64,000 nucleotides of DNA from Nakazawaea peltata. Taxonomy: Eukaryota > Ascomycota > Pichiomycetes > Alaninales > Pachysolenaceae. Of the stretch, positions 1-9,528 are shown piece after piece. The stretch lies in assembly GCA_001599355.1 (NCBI GenBank), contig BCGQ01000001.1, positions 251,135-315,134 on the forward strand, written 5' to 3'. The stretch's first letter is position 1. Every line of letters begins with the position of its first letter. The position numbers and the translations under genes are program-made. The notes beneath the pieces are model-generated. The model worked only from the letters and a program-made list of their open reading frames with translations. It was not told the origin of the DNA and ran no database searches.

Positions 1-1217
1 ACGCTTCCCTTGGTGTTCATGTTAAAAAGAGTTCTTATCAGGTCATCAACCCTGTGTTCTACGAGTCTGGCAAGTTGGCTTCCTTCCTTGAGCTGAAGGG
101 TGAGTCCAAAGCCAATGCTACTGCCATGGCTTACCTTCTCGGTGCCTGGGTTGGTGATGGCTACATGGACCGTTCTGCTTTCTCTCTTGGTTTCAACGAT
201 GCCGAATTCGATGAGAAGATCAGTGAGTGTGCCAAACTGTTCGGTCTTTCCACCAACAATGCCGAACACCACCATCGTTTCAACGAATTGAAGAGCTCTC
301 CAGAGGCCGAAGGTGATGAGACTGTCTCAGCTGATGAGATTGAGGATGATGAAGACGTCGAGGTTCTCTTTGTCGATGCTCCAAAGCTCACTGCTATTGA
401 CCTTGAGGATTCTATCAAGATGAGCAGCAGTGACGCTGAATCCATCTTCATGATTGATTCTGACGGTAACCAAGTTCCTCTTGACACTCAATTTGCAGCT
501 CCAAAGACGAGCAAGATCGGTCGTGAAGGTGCCATCGAGTGGAGAAGCAGCGATGTTGACTCCGAATGGAAGCCTAACAGTTCTGATTTGGAGAGCTGTG
601 AGTCCGTAATGTTGAGAGGTGATTTGACCGTTACCATTCATGGTAAAGGTCAACGTGGAACCGGGTTCTTCCGTAGACACACCAACACTAACAACGTCTT
701 CTGGTCCGCTGTCGAGACCTTTGGTGTAAGAGCTAACACACCAAGCGGATTTGAGAAGAACGTTCCTGCTGAATTGGCCTCCGATGACATCTCTGTTAGA
801 GAGCATTTCATTGCTGGTTTGGTTGACTCTGATGGTCATGTTAAGAACAGTGACGGAAACTTCTCTGCCACTATCACCACCATCTACAAGGGTGTCTGTG
901 AAGGTTTGGTCAAGGTTGCTCGTTCTCTTGGTATCAGAGTTTCTGTTTCTACCGAGGACGCTCACACCGACAAGAACAACGTCAATCACAAATTGGCTTA
1001 CCGTGTCTTCTTGAGTGGTGAAGCTGTCAAGTCTGTTCTCTCTAAGTGCGCTCTTCCAAGAAAGTCGGTTGAGTTCGACTCTGCCTCTTTTGTCAGAAAG
1101 CCTGTCGGATTCTACTTCACCTTGCCAAAGCTTCCACAAGAAGAGTACTTCGGTATTACTCTTGAGTCTGAGTCTGACCACAAGTTCTTGCTTTCCAACA
1201 TGGTTCTCGTTCACAAC
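1..1217 (+). mobile_element. VMA1 intein with LAGLIDADG homing endonuclease (PI-SceI type), 5' truncated
   Basis: In-frame protein-splicing element at the same site as the S. cerevisiae VMA1 intein: after the P-loop region and before CGERGNEM. The C-terminal splice block ends VLVHN (Asn 1215-1217) followed by Cys+1, so the penultimate His, terminal Asn and Cys nucleophile are all present. Two endonuclease blocks are visible: LLGAWVGDG (Asp at 156-158) and IAGLVDSDG (Asp at 831-833). The acidic residue at position 8, which serves catalysis in PI-SceI, is kept in both. The two aspartates are 225 residues apart against about 108 in PI-SceI. The extra length is an acidic, low-complexity stretch at about 300-620. 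The element looks intact as far as seen; the N-terminal splice block is outside the window. Confidence 0.93.
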
Positions 1218-2222
1218 TGCGGAGAGAGGGGTAATGAAATGGCTGAAGTCTTGATGGAATTCCCAGAATTGTTCACCGAAATCAACGGTAGAAAGGAACC
1301 TATCATGAAGCGTACCACTTTGGTTGCCAACACTTCTAATATGCCAGTGGCCCTGCGAGAGGCCTCTATTTACACTGGTATTACTTTGGCTGAATATTTC
1401 AGAGATCAAGGTAAGAACGTTTCTATGATTGCCGATTCTTCTTCTAGATGGGCTGAAGCTTTAAGAGAAATTTCTGGTCGTTTGGGTGAGATGCCTGCCG
1501 ATCAAGGTTTCCCAGCTTATTTGGGTGCCAAATTGGCCTCTTTCTACGAGAGAGCCGGTAAGGCCACTGCATTGGGTTCTCCAGACAGAGTTGGTTCCGT
1601 TTCCATTGTTGCTGCTGTTTCTCCAGCTGGTGGTGATTTCTCCGATCCTGTCACCACATCTACTTTGGGTATTACTCAAGTATTCTGGGGTTTGGATAAG
1701 AAGTTGGCTCAAAGAAAGCATTTCCCTTCGATCAACACTTCTGTTTCTTACTCGAAGTACACTAACGTCTTGAACAAGTACTACGATAACAACTACCCAG
1801 AGTTCCCATCGTTGAGAGACAGAATCAGAGAGATCTTGTCTAATGCTGAAGAATTGGAACAAGTTGTTCAATTGGTCGGTAAGTCTGCTTTGTCCGACTC
1901 CGACAAGATCACTTTGGACGTTGCCTCTTTGATCAAGGAAGATTTCTTGCAACAAAACGGTTACTCCACTTATGATGCCTTCTGTCCTATTTGGAAGACT
2001 CATGCCATGATGAAGGCTTTCATGGGATACCATGACGAGGCTCAAAAGGCTGTCAGCAACGGTGCTATTTGGTCTAAATTGGCCGACCTGACCAGTGACG
2101 TCAAGCACGCCGTCTCTTCTGCCAAGTTCTTCGAGCCATCCAGAGGTGAATCTGAAGGTAATACCGAATTCGAGAAGTTGTTCTCTACTATTCAAGAGAG
2201 ATTCTCTGAAAGCACAGACTAA
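1..2222 (+). CDS. VMA1: V-type H+-ATPase catalytic subunit A (Vma1), intein-containing, 5' truncated
   Basis: Catalytic ATP-hydrolysing subunit of the V1 sector of the vacuolar proton pump. The frame is open from the left edge (first full codon at base 3), so the N-extein and the start of the intein lie outside the window. Bases 1-1217 encode intein. The C-extein begins at Cys (1218-1220) and runs 334 residues to TAA at 2220, the same length as the S. cerevisiae C-extein and nearly identical to it from CGERGNEM to FAESTD-like FSESTD. Protein splicing must remove the intein before assembly. The invariant motif PVAAREAS reads PVA-CTG-REAS here (CTG 1353-1355), one of the best indications that CUG means Ala. 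Convergent with the next gene (152 bp apart). Confidence 0.97.
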   Translation, partial: ASLGVHVKKSSYQVINPVFYESGKLASFLELKGESKANATAMAYLLGAWVGDGYMDRSAFSLGFNDAEFDEKISECAKLFGLSTNNAEHHHRFNELKSSPEAEGDETVSADEIEDDEDVEVLFVDAPKLTAIDLEDSIKMSSSDAESIFMIDSDGNQVPLDTQFAAPKTSKIGREGAIEWRSSDVDSEWKPNSSDLESCESVMLRGDLTVTIHGKGQRGTGFFRRHTNTNNVFWSAVETFGVRANTPSGFEKNVPAELASDDISVREHFIAGLVDSDGHVKNSDGNFSATITTIYKGVCEGLVKVARSLGIRVSVSTEDAHTDKNNVNHKLAYRVFLSGEAVKSVLSKCALPRKSVEFDSASFVRKPVGFYFTLPKLPQEEYFGITLESESDHKFLLSNMVLVHNCGERGNEMAEVLMEFPELFTEINGRKEPIMKRTTLVANTSNMPVALREASIYTGITLAEYFRDQGKNVSMIADSSSRWAEALREISGRLGEMPADQGFPAYLGAKLASFYERAGKATALGSPDRVGSVSIVAAVSPAGGDFSDPVTTSTLGITQVFWGLDKKLAQRKHFPSINTSVSYSKYTNVLNKYYDNNYPEFPSLRDRIREILSNAEELEQVVQLVGKSALSDSDKITLDVASLIKEDFLQQNGYSTYDAFCPIWKTHAMMKAFMGYHDEAQKAVSNGAIWSKLADLTSDVKHAVSSAKFFEPSRGESEGNTEFEKLFSTIQERFSESTD

Positions 2223-2374
2223 TTTCTTTCATCCCATTCAGTTCCGTTTAGTTAGCTCACAGATATCTGATCCTATCACCATCCGGATCATTTATATTTA
2301 TAAAATAAAAAACCCATTTAGATTGTCGATCAGAGATAAATACATTTTAAAATTTATAATAAACATATTTTGTT

Positions 2375-3211
2375 CTAAATAGAGATTGTATCGGGATTTG
2401 TGGAGAAACAGGATAGGCAATCCAGGAGGCCCAGCCAACATTGAGTCAGTTCCCAGATACTTTGAGCTGATACTGTCTTTCTGTACTGGTCGAATCTACC
2501 GTTTGATCCGGGGTTCAAGGGTAGAGCAATTGTAGTTGGCAGAGCTGAAGGTGGCAGTAAGGGACTTCTTTGGTAACCTTTTACTGTCGAGGGAAGGGCA
2601 GGAGGGATCATGTTATTTGATTTCGTAGCTGGGATGATGGTACTTTCAAATAAGGGTTTCAAAGTTTCCTGGATTTGCAGACTCGCGGTGTATACACTGC
2701 TTATCATTTTCAATAATTTGGGGGTTTCAATTGAGGAAATGGAATCAATGGGGGTGTTTATTTTTAGCAGAGGAGATGATGGGGTATTGATAGTTTGTTG
2801 CGGAGTTTGCAGTGTATTGTTGTTCGGTTTCGTAATCTCAGAAACCAGAACAGGCAATGAGTTGATTTGATTAGATTGAAATGGATGAGTTCCTACTAAC
2901 AGTGTTTCAGTAGAGGTTGGAGTGATCCCTGGTCTAAATCGTAATAGTTCATCTTCAATATATTCCTGGAATCTAGGAGGTGGAAGATACCTCAAAGACT
3001 GAGTTCGTCTTATTTCCGAGACCAAAGATGCTGATTTGAATTCTTTCTCAAAAGACAGCTTCCGTTTGGCTTTTGGGGGTAAATGCAGATCATCCAAATC
3101 TCTTTTTTCAGTACTAAGAATCTTCAATTGAGTTTCTGGAGAGACTTCTGATAATGAGTCTAATTCCGATTCGGCTGTTACGTAAGCTTGAGATTCGGTT
3201 TCCGATAACAT
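2375..3211 (-). CDS. Hypothetical protein, Ser/Thr/Pro-rich
   Basis: A 278-residue frame with a good ATG (3209-3211) and a TAG stop, convergent with VMA1. I do not recognise the family. The N-terminal third is charged, with a basic patch (PPKAKRKLSFEKEFK) and a more ordered-looking segment (RYLPPPRFQEYIEDELLR). The middle is Ser/Thr/Pro/Asn-rich and probably disordered. A C-terminal helical segment is followed by a Cys-containing end. Several SP and TP pairs suggest a phosphorylated regulatory protein, but that is inference. It is probably real because it is the only long frame between VMA1 and the next promoter. Confidence 0.6.
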   Translation of the reverse strand: MLSETESQAYVTAESELDSLSEVSPETQLKILSTEKRDLDDLHLPPKAKRKLSFEKEFKSASLVSEIRRTQSLRYLPPPRFQEYIEDELLRFRPGITPTSTETLLVGTHPFQSNQINSLPVLVSEITKPNNNTLQTPQQTINTPSSPLLKINTPIDSISSIETPKLLKMISSVYTASLQIQETLKPLFESTIIPATKSNNMIPPALPSTVKGYQRSPLLPPSALPTTIALPLNPGSNGRFDQYRKTVSAQSIWELTQCWLGLLDCLSCFSTNPDTISI

Positions 3212-4114
3212 TAGTTCTACAGTTAACCCCCAATCTAACTATCACCCCCTTTGCTACACAAAAATAGATCTTAAATTACAAGGTAGTGCATATTTTACAA
3301 ATACTGTCACACTACAAGCAGATTAGGCAAGTCAAAAACAGAGAAAAATTCTCGCTGCAGAGGCTTTTTTCCAGGGGCATTAGGTGGGGGAAGGAAAGAA
3401 GGAAAGAACGAGGAAAGAACGAGGAAAGAACGAGGGCGGCTTAAAGATTGGCGGCTTAAGGTATTAGTAATTGGGTAGGGGGAATTGAAGAGAAGTGGAG
3501 AGGTGATTGGGCTGGCGATTGGGTAGGTGATTGGTGAATTGATTGGTGAGTTGACTGGTAGTCAATGGCAATAAGTAGGATATTCATTTGTCCCGTAATC
3601 TGTCCCCTCGCAAGGCCCCCCACCCCTACAGCCCAACCCCTACTCCTTGTCTTACGCCCACGACCTACCACGTATTCTTTCTCGATTTTGTTACTGTAAT
3701 TTTGTTACTGCATTTTTCCTTCCTTAAAGGTATTTTTTCCCCAAAATTTCATTCGGACGGCACGACAGTTAGGAAGAAACCTAGTACAGATATTTAAGTG
3801 AGTTTTGGATCAAATTCCATAATATTGTAGATCTCGACTATTGATGTTATTGTAAAGACTGTAGAGTAGTTTAAATTCCTCCCACTGTTATCGTTATTTA
3901 TTTTGGCCACCCCAATTGAGCAACCCCATTCTGTACACAGTCAAAAACACAGTCAAAAATACTGGCAAAAATACAGGCAAAATACAAGCAAAATCTCCAA
4001 ATTATTAAAATTAAAGAGAAAAAAACTCAAAGACTCGAAGCAATATAGATCGATAAAAGATTATTGGATTATCGAGTCTAAGATAGATTGCATTTTGTCG
4101 TTTAATTGATCAAT
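3212..4114. other. Divergent intergenic region upstream of the PP2A gene
   Basis: About 900 bp with no convincing gene. It holds ACCCCC-type boxes (about 3226-3250), three tandem copies of the 11-mer ggaaagaacga (3401-3433) with a partial fourth before them, a GATTGG-rich stretch (3500-3560), a C-rich patch near 3617, and an A-rich leader with imperfect CAGTCAAAAA / GGCAAAAATAC repeats (about 3942-3995) that is probably the 5' UTR of the phosphatase gene. Confidence 0.6.
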
Positions 4115-5182
4115 ATGGATATAGACACGGATATTCAAATGGAGGATGCAGTTGATGACCCTCAATCAGGAGTTCAAGAGTCCTTCTTTGGATCGAATAA
4201 TGAGACCAGTAATAATGATAATAATAATTCGCAGGGCGGACAATCACTGGTAGAGTTGACTCTGCTGAGTGTTTCTCAATTAGATGCATGGATAGAGAGC
4301 TTGAGCCAATGCAAGCCGTTGACAGAAGAACAAGTAAAGGAGTTGTGTAAGATGGCCATTGATGTATTGAAACAAGAGGATAACGTTCAACCCGTCAATG
4401 TACCTGTCACCATTTGTGGTGATGTTCATGGTCAATTCCATGATTTGATGGAATTATTCAAGATCGGAGGTCCTTGTCCAGATACGAATTACTTGTTCAT
4501 GGGTGATTACGTTGATAGAGGTTACTATTCTGTGGAGACCGTCAGTTATTTGGTTGCTATGAAGATTAGATATCCAAAGAGAATCACCATTTTAAGAGGT
4601 AACCATGAATCCAGACAAATTACCCAAGTTTATGGTTTCTACGATGAATGTTTAAGAAAATATGGATCTGCCACCGTTTGGAAATTATTCACCGATTTAT
4701 TCGATTATTTCCCAATTACTGCATTGGTCGATAACAAGATCTTCTGTCTTCATGGTGGTTTATCTCCAATGATTGAAACCATCGACCAAGTTCGTGAATT
4801 GAACAGAATTCAAGAAGTTCCTCATGAAGGTCCAATGTGTGATTTACTTTGGTCTGATCCAGACGACAGAGGTGGATGGGGTATATCGCCAAGAGGTGCC
4901 GGTTTCACATTTGGCCAAGATATTAGTGAACAGTTCAACCATCTCAATGACTTACAATTAATCGCCAGACTGCATCAGTTGGTAATGGACGGTTATTCGT
5001 GGTCTCACCAAGAGCAAGTCGTCACCATCTTCAGTGCTCCAAACTACTGTTATAGATGTGGTAATCAAGCTGCTATCATGGAAGTCAATGAAAATATGGA
5101 TAGAGAATTCTTAACTTACGATCCTAGTGTTAGACCAGGAGAACCAACCGTCACAAGAAAGACTCCAGATTATTTCTTATGA
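4115..5182 (+). CDS. PPH21: Protein phosphatase 2A catalytic subunit
   Basis: Ser/Thr phosphatase catalytic subunit (PPH21/PPH22 orthologue), 355 aa from ATG 4115. That start gives [13 protein letters not shown], matching the start of yeast Pph21; the frame itself opens earlier at a TTG. The metal-binding motifs GDVHGQ, GDYVDRG and GNHE are present, as is the C-terminal TPDYFL tail, whose last Leu is carboxymethylated in this family to control B-subunit binding. About 50 N-terminal residues form the Asn/Gln-rich extension typical of fungal PP2A. The invariant RAHQLVMEGY motif has CTG (4970-4972) in the Ala position. Only one PP2A gene is seen here; whether a second paralogue exists elsewhere is unknown. 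Confidence 0.97.
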   Translation: MDIDTDIQMEDAVDDPQSGVQESFFGSNNETSNNDNNNSQGGQSLVELTLLSVSQLDAWIESLSQCKPLTEEQVKELCKMAIDVLKQEDNVQPVNVPVTICGDVHGQFHDLMELFKIGGPCPDTNYLFMGDYVDRGYYSVETVSYLVAMKIRYPKRITILRGNHESRQITQVYGFYDECLRKYGSATVWKLFTDLFDYFPITALVDNKIFCLHGGLSPMIETIDQVRELNRIQEVPHEGPMCDLLWSDPDDRGGWGISPRGAGFTFGQDISEQFNHLNDLQLIARLHQLVMDGYSWSHQEQVVTIFSAPNYCYRCGNQAAIMEVNENMDREFLTYDPSVRPGEPTVTRKTPDYFL

Positions 5183-5285
5183 TTACATGAATCATCCTTC
5201 ATGCTCTCAACATTATTCTTTGTTACTTTTTATATCATTATTACTTTTTTATTAGTTTAAAATAAATTCATCATTATGTTCTAAT

Positions 5286-5834
5286 TTAGAGTTTCAGCCC
5301 AAGTTTTTTGGCACGATCTATGGCTATATCACACATGGCGTTGAAACTTTCAATTCTCTCCAATTTAAGATCATTTCTCTTAATTCTGTCCAACATATCA
5401 CCCATGATCTCTTCTCTGGATCTTCCATTGACGAAAACGACAAAACGCAACCCAGGGAAAAAGAGCTCATACAATTCATTCAATTTGACCAATTTCAGCA
5501 GTTCCTCTGGACTCGATGTGCAGAGTGATTTCTGTTCCGAGTTCGAATGCGATGAAAGTTTCTCCTTAGATGGTCCTAGTCTTGGATGAGCTCCAATGAT
5601 CTTATTTATCGTAGCCACTTCAGCTTCATCTTCTTTACAGTCTTTTAAAAGCTGCAACAAGACTGCGCGACTGAGCTCTATCAAATGCAAGTAAGATTCA
5701 AATTTAGTTTGAGATAACTTTGGTAATAACACCGAGACCAAGGTCGGACATGGTTCAAAAAGATGGTTGATGACTTCGGTTTGTTCTTCCAGTGACAATG
5801 CACCGAACTTGGATATAGCAGGTAATGAGTACAT
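5286..5834 (-). CDS. OHCU decarboxylase (2-oxo-4-hydroxy-4-carboxy-5-ureidoimidazoline decarboxylase)
   Basis: The 182-aa product matches the URAD family, which completes urate oxidation by decarboxylating OHCU to S-allantoin. Visible family features are an N-terminal helical LSxEEQ-type segment, the active-site GAHPRLG motif (His and Arg kept), an NSEQKSL segment standing for the usual SxxEQ, and the C-terminal VFVNGRSREEIMGDML signature. It has no peroxisomal SKL; it ends GLKL. S. cerevisiae lacks this enzyme, so this yeast probably uses urate as a nitrogen source. A TATATAA box lies at 5889-5895, about 55 bp upstream. The DPB2 stop is 134 bp away on the same strand. Confidence 0.85.
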   Translation of the reverse strand: MYSLPAISKFGALSLEEQTEVINHLFEPCPTLVSVLLPKLSQTKFESYLHLIELSRAVLLQLLKDCKEDEAEVATINKIIGAHPRLGPSKEKLSSHSNSEQKSLCTSSPEELLKLVKLNELYELFFPGLRFVVFVNGRSREEIMGDMLDRIKRNDLKLERIESFNAMCDIAIDRAKKLGLKL

Positions 5835-5967
5835 CTTACTTGAGCAGTGACTACTACTGAGCTATTAAAGAGCAGAGCTATTTGTTCTTATATAATGCGA
5901 GTGATTTTCTTAGGCGAGATCGATTTTTTCGGAGATCACCGAGAGAAGGAAAAGTAGTGTATTTTGC

Positions 5968-7968
5968 TCACAATTGTTTGAATTCGGCTTTCTTAGTGCT
6001 AGGCCAATATTCAAGGTAGTTGACTTGGTTCCTGACAATGAGAGGACCTGTATTGATGAAATGACATCCCTCATAAGTAACGTCAAACTCACTTATTGTA
6101 GAATCACTTAATAAGATCATTGAAGGTAGAGGCGATACTGTCAAATAGTAATCTTTGTTCCATACAATTGGCCTTACATTAGTATCAAAAGGTGATAAAT
6201 GAGCTTGATCAAGCATTGTTTTGACCAATTTTCTCAGTTCTAATACTTTTGTAGGGATCAGGGTATCATGAATGACCGAGTCGATATTCAATTTTTCTTC
6301 CTCGACGTCAATTATCTCATCTTGTTTCTCTTCGGTGATATTCTTTGAATTATCGTCTAATAAGATGGAAGATCTTTTCAATCTCGCATTGAGGTCGTCA
6401 CGAACGGCCACAATTTCTTGACTAAGATAATTGATCTTTGTCGGGTTAGTAGCAAAATGACAATTCTTCACCATTCTGTTTAACCTATTTGTGAATACTT
6501 TAGGGATACCATTTTGTGGCCAAACAGTAGAGCTTCCCTTACTGAACAGAGAACTCCAAGGATCTTTCTCACTTGGCACAAATATTAAGGAAACTTGAGA
6601 ACAAATAAGTGGAAATTTTTCCAATAACGACAGAAGACCATCGAACAGTTGTTTGTATGTGGTTGATAATGATAATGTTGATACTGAAGCTGATGTATAT
6701 TGTGAAGTAGTGAATGTTTGACTAGTGAATGGACCATTGAAAATGATACAGATCAGCTTTTCAGTACCCATTTCTAATTCATCTGTTACCTTTGTGAATA
6801 ATTTCTTCAATCCATCCAAACATCTAGAATCGTCTAATTTACAATCGTATCCCAACACTATGAACTTCTGATTCGATAACTCTCTTTCCAGTAATTGCAT
6901 ATCTTTCCTCAAACTTCTATTGATTCTGGTGATACCGTTCACCGACGTGACTTGGTTTCTATTCATTGTATTGGTTCCCGAGTTGATCCCCAAGAAATCA
7001 ATATTACCATATGCATTTAAGGTCAGCTCTCGCCTCTCCAGAGGAGGGTGTCCCATAGTGGAACAGTAAAACTTGTTACTATTCGAATAAATACCTTCCA
7101 CAATGACGAAAAATCCAGGACAATAATACGATCCTTCAGTAGTGATGCATTGTGATAATTCCAACTCAATTCTGTCGGATTCATCTTCTAAACAATAATT
7201 ACCTGCCTCATTCTTCGTAAGTAAGCCAAATAACACAAATCTTTGACCATGTCTTCCCAACATATTTTTGATACGGGAGATCGTGACACTTGAGCTATGA
7301 ATTGAACCTGTTAACGAGTTGATAGATGAGAAAGAAGGCTCTTGGAAATTTGGATTTCGCGATAATCTCAGTTGTATTACCCCAAGTCTTGTCTTATAAA
7401 GATCCAAATTCGATTGTAAATGACTGATCTTATCATTTGATGCCGCGTCTCCAACTTCATACTGTTTCTTAATCAAATCAAATTTATAGTTAGGTTGATC
7501 ATGAGCAGGAATCACTTTAAAGAAGTCCTGCCACAGTAACTTATGATCAACTTCCTTGATAGCACCATACTCAGTATCTGGTGCATTATCTTGATATATA
7601 CGAACTTCGGTACTCTTGTCGGAAACAGTCTTCAACATGTCATTCAATTCCAACTTTTTAGAGCTGACACTGGAGCTTCTTCGTCCCTCAATAACTGAAC
7701 TCAACTCTTTAATCACCGTATCGACACCTTGTGGATCCAAGAATATACTCCTACCTTGTTCTTTCCATAACTTTCCCAAATCATCAAGAAACTCCTGAGC
7801 CTTTAAACTCTTCCAATTGTTCCCATAAGTCATCCCTATATAATCAGCTAAGATCTTCAAGGACTCTGTCTGAATATTCAAGCCATGTTTTTTCGAGAGA
7901 ATACGGTATGCAATGGGTCTCAAGTTCGCCGGATGTAACTTTACCGGTAACTGAATAGGTCCCTCCAT
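5968..7968 (-). CDS. DPB2: DNA polymerase epsilon subunit B (Dpb2)
   Basis: A 666-aa essential second subunit of the leading-strand polymerase, which tethers Pol2 to the CMG helicase (yeast Dpb2 is 689 aa). The N-terminal about 90 residues form the small helical domain. After a linker comes an OB-like segment (FVLFGLLTKNEAGNYCLED), then the inactivated calcineurin-like phosphoesterase fold (FIVLGYDCKLDDSRCLDGL, LIFVPSEKDPW, FATNPTKINY). The C-terminus (VYEG-like VTYEGCHFINTGPL) matches the B-subunit family ending. ATG at 7966-7968. The promoter carries an MCB box 100 bp upstream. Confidence 0.93.
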   Translation of the reverse strand: MEGPIQLPVKLHPANLRPIAYRILSKKHGLNIQTESLKILADYIGMTYGNNWKSLKAQEFLDDLGKLWKEQGRSIFLDPQGVDTVIKELSSVIEGRRSSSVSSKKLELNDMLKTVSDKSTEVRIYQDNAPDTEYGAIKEVDHKLLWQDFFKVIPAHDQPNYKFDLIKKQYEVGDAASNDKISHLQSNLDLYKTRLGVIQLRLSRNPNFQEPSFSSINSLTGSIHSSSVTISRIKNMLGRHGQRFVLFGLLTKNEAGNYCLEDESDRIELELSQCITTEGSYYCPGFFVIVEGIYSNSNKFYCSTMGHPPLERRELTLNAYGNIDFLGINSGTNTMNRNQVTSVNGITRINRSLRKDMQLLERELSNQKFIVLGYDCKLDDSRCLDGLKKLFTKVTDELEMGTEKLICIIFNGPFTSQTFTTSQYTSASVSTLSLSTTYKQLFDGLLSLLEKFPLICSQVSLIFVPSEKDPWSSLFSKGSSTVWPQNGIPKVFTNRLNRMVKNCHFATNPTKINYLSQEIVAVRDDLNARLKRSSILLDDNSKNITEEKQDEIIDVEEEKLNIDSVIHDTLIPTKVLELRKLVKTMLDQAHLSPFDTNVRPIVWNKDYYLTVSPLPSMILLSDSTISEFDVTYEGCHFINTGPLIVRNQVNYLEYWPSTKKAEFKQL

Positions 7969-8068
7969 GATATCTGTTTGAGGTAGCTTAACTAGTCGTT
8001 TCTAACGGCGCTTAAGCCATAGAAATTCCAAGACAAAAAATATGAAAACATAGAAAAAATGTTTGGCG

Positions 8069-8074
8069 ACGCGT
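8069..8074. promoter_or_regulatory. MCB (MBF) box, ACGCGT, in the DPB2 promoter
   Basis: Exact ACGCGT about 100 bp upstream of the DPB2 ATG. MBF drives G1/S expression of replication genes, DPB2 included, in yeasts, so position and gene agree. The rest of the 330-bp region 7969-8298, between DPB2 and the tRNA, holds no other gene that I can see. Confidence 0.7.
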
Positions 8075-8298
8075 TTGGGGAGAACATGGAGCAAATTACG
8101 AATTATTGGCGAGCCGAGGAAAAGAGGTGTCGTGTGAAAGGGAGGGGATAAATAAGCAAAAAGGGAGATCACAGCCGAGCTAGTGGAGTACAAAGAAACT
8201 ACCCCAAGACGATGGTGACCTTTGTTTATGATCTCATCTTTATGACCTTTGTAGCTCAACACTAAATATCATCAAAGGGAGGGGAAGTAAAAAAAATG

Positions 8299-8370
8299 CT
8301 CCGCGACGGGGAATCGAACCCCGGTCTACCGCGCGACAAGCGGTAATTCTAGCCACTAAACTATCACGGA
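8299..8370 (-). tRNA. tRNA-Asp (GUC anticodon)
   Basis: A 72-nt gene read on the minus strand. It starts TCCGTGATAGTTTAGTGG (acceptor and D arm), has the anticodon loop CTTGTCGC with GTC, and ends with the T arm CGGGGTTCGATTCCCCG and the acceptor 3' strand CGCGGAG. It is very close to S. cerevisiae tRNA-Asp(GUC). There is no intron. The internal A box (TAGTTTAGTGG) and B box (GGTTCGATTCC) are intact. An A-rich tract (T-run on the minus strand) just downstream, about 8289-8296, can serve as Pol III terminator. Confidence 0.97.
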
Positions 8371-9528
8371 TTTTCTTATGAGCAAATTTCAAACCAATAA
8401 TATATGATGTTTACTTGCAAGGTCGAGAAAATGTTGAGCTCAAAAATTTAAAGTTTCAAGAATAAGTTTTGTTCGAGCGCTTATTTGAAAAAGATGAGTT
8501 TGCTTCATTTTACGCTATCTGAAATGTTCAGGTTGATCTTGGCGCATTCTACGCTATCTTGAATGATCGGAGCTTTGAGGAGTTACTGAGATAACATAGT
8601 CGCCTAACTAGATAGTCATAGAACGGCGATGTGTGCTTAGCTATCGAAGACCCTGATGAGAGAAGATCTAATAACGTTCTTTGTCGCTTAAATCAAGTTA
8701 GGAGCTTCCATAATAGGAAGTCTTAGGACCTCAAACAGTTCGTATTCAACATTGCCAAGACTTTGAAATCTTGAAACTAAAGTAAACAATTTACAAATCC
8801 ATCTCGAACGCATGTCGCTTAACCCCACCGAAAAAGATAAGGTTTTCGAAGCGCGGACCACGGAGGCTACGGAACGAAGTTTATTGTCGACATCATAAAT
8901 ACACTCTTCGTAAAAATACTACACATCTGTCGATTATGTCCCAGAAATCTCCCACTTATGTCCCCCGATCACCTACGTACCTCTCTTGGGCGGACGTGTC
9001 TACCTTCTCTTCTGGTTTACGCTCAATAATATTACCCTCTCTTGGTCCAGAGCGATAAGAAAATTTAATATGCAGTTGCCACATCGGGCATTTAGGCGCA
9101 TCTCAAAAAAGCACTATCTTATCGGGGGATTCTTTAAGCTTTGCCCCTGCGCGAGTGGGGGGGGGGGGGGGGGGGGCAAAGGCGCAAAAGAGGGTAATTC
9201 CTTAGATGACAATAGAGTCATGACTTTCAGATAAGGTCAAACAAGCGATTTCCAAATTTCAAATATGCGTCCTTTGTCCTTGAATAGGGCATTTATGTCG
9301 CCTAATGCTGATCTGTCCTTCTTTTATCTACCTCTGTCACTGATAAGAGTCGGGGCTTCTATTTTACTTACATTCTACAAGTGGTTCGGCCAAGTAAAGT
9401 ACTCATACCCTGCAGTTGAAAACGGTAAAGATAAACCAAGTAGATATATCGAAACCATATATATTGACGATATTTCCTCGATCTTCATTGTCTTCGAACT
9501 CCATCCTCTAATTTTGTAACAATCAAAC
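8371..9528. other. Intergenic region upstream of the ACS-family transporter, with four GATAAG sites
   Basis: About 1.16 kb with no credible gene. GATAAG sites (GATA-factor sites used in nitrogen catabolite repression) occur at 9054-9059, 9118-9123 (minus), 9230-9235 and 9342-9347, all within 475 bp of the transporter start. An imperfect direct repeat, CATTYTACGCTATCT, is at 8506-8520 and 8545-8559. A run of 20 G lies at 9157-9176. Confidence 0.6.
9139..9181. repeat. G20 homopolymer inside a 9-bp inverted repeat
   Basis: CTTTGCCCC (9139-9147) pairs with GGGGCAAAG (9173-9181), and the second arm ends a run of 20 consecutive G (9157-9176). Together they could form a hairpin or a G-quadruplex. 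The run length may be uncertain in the assembly. Confidence 0.8.
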
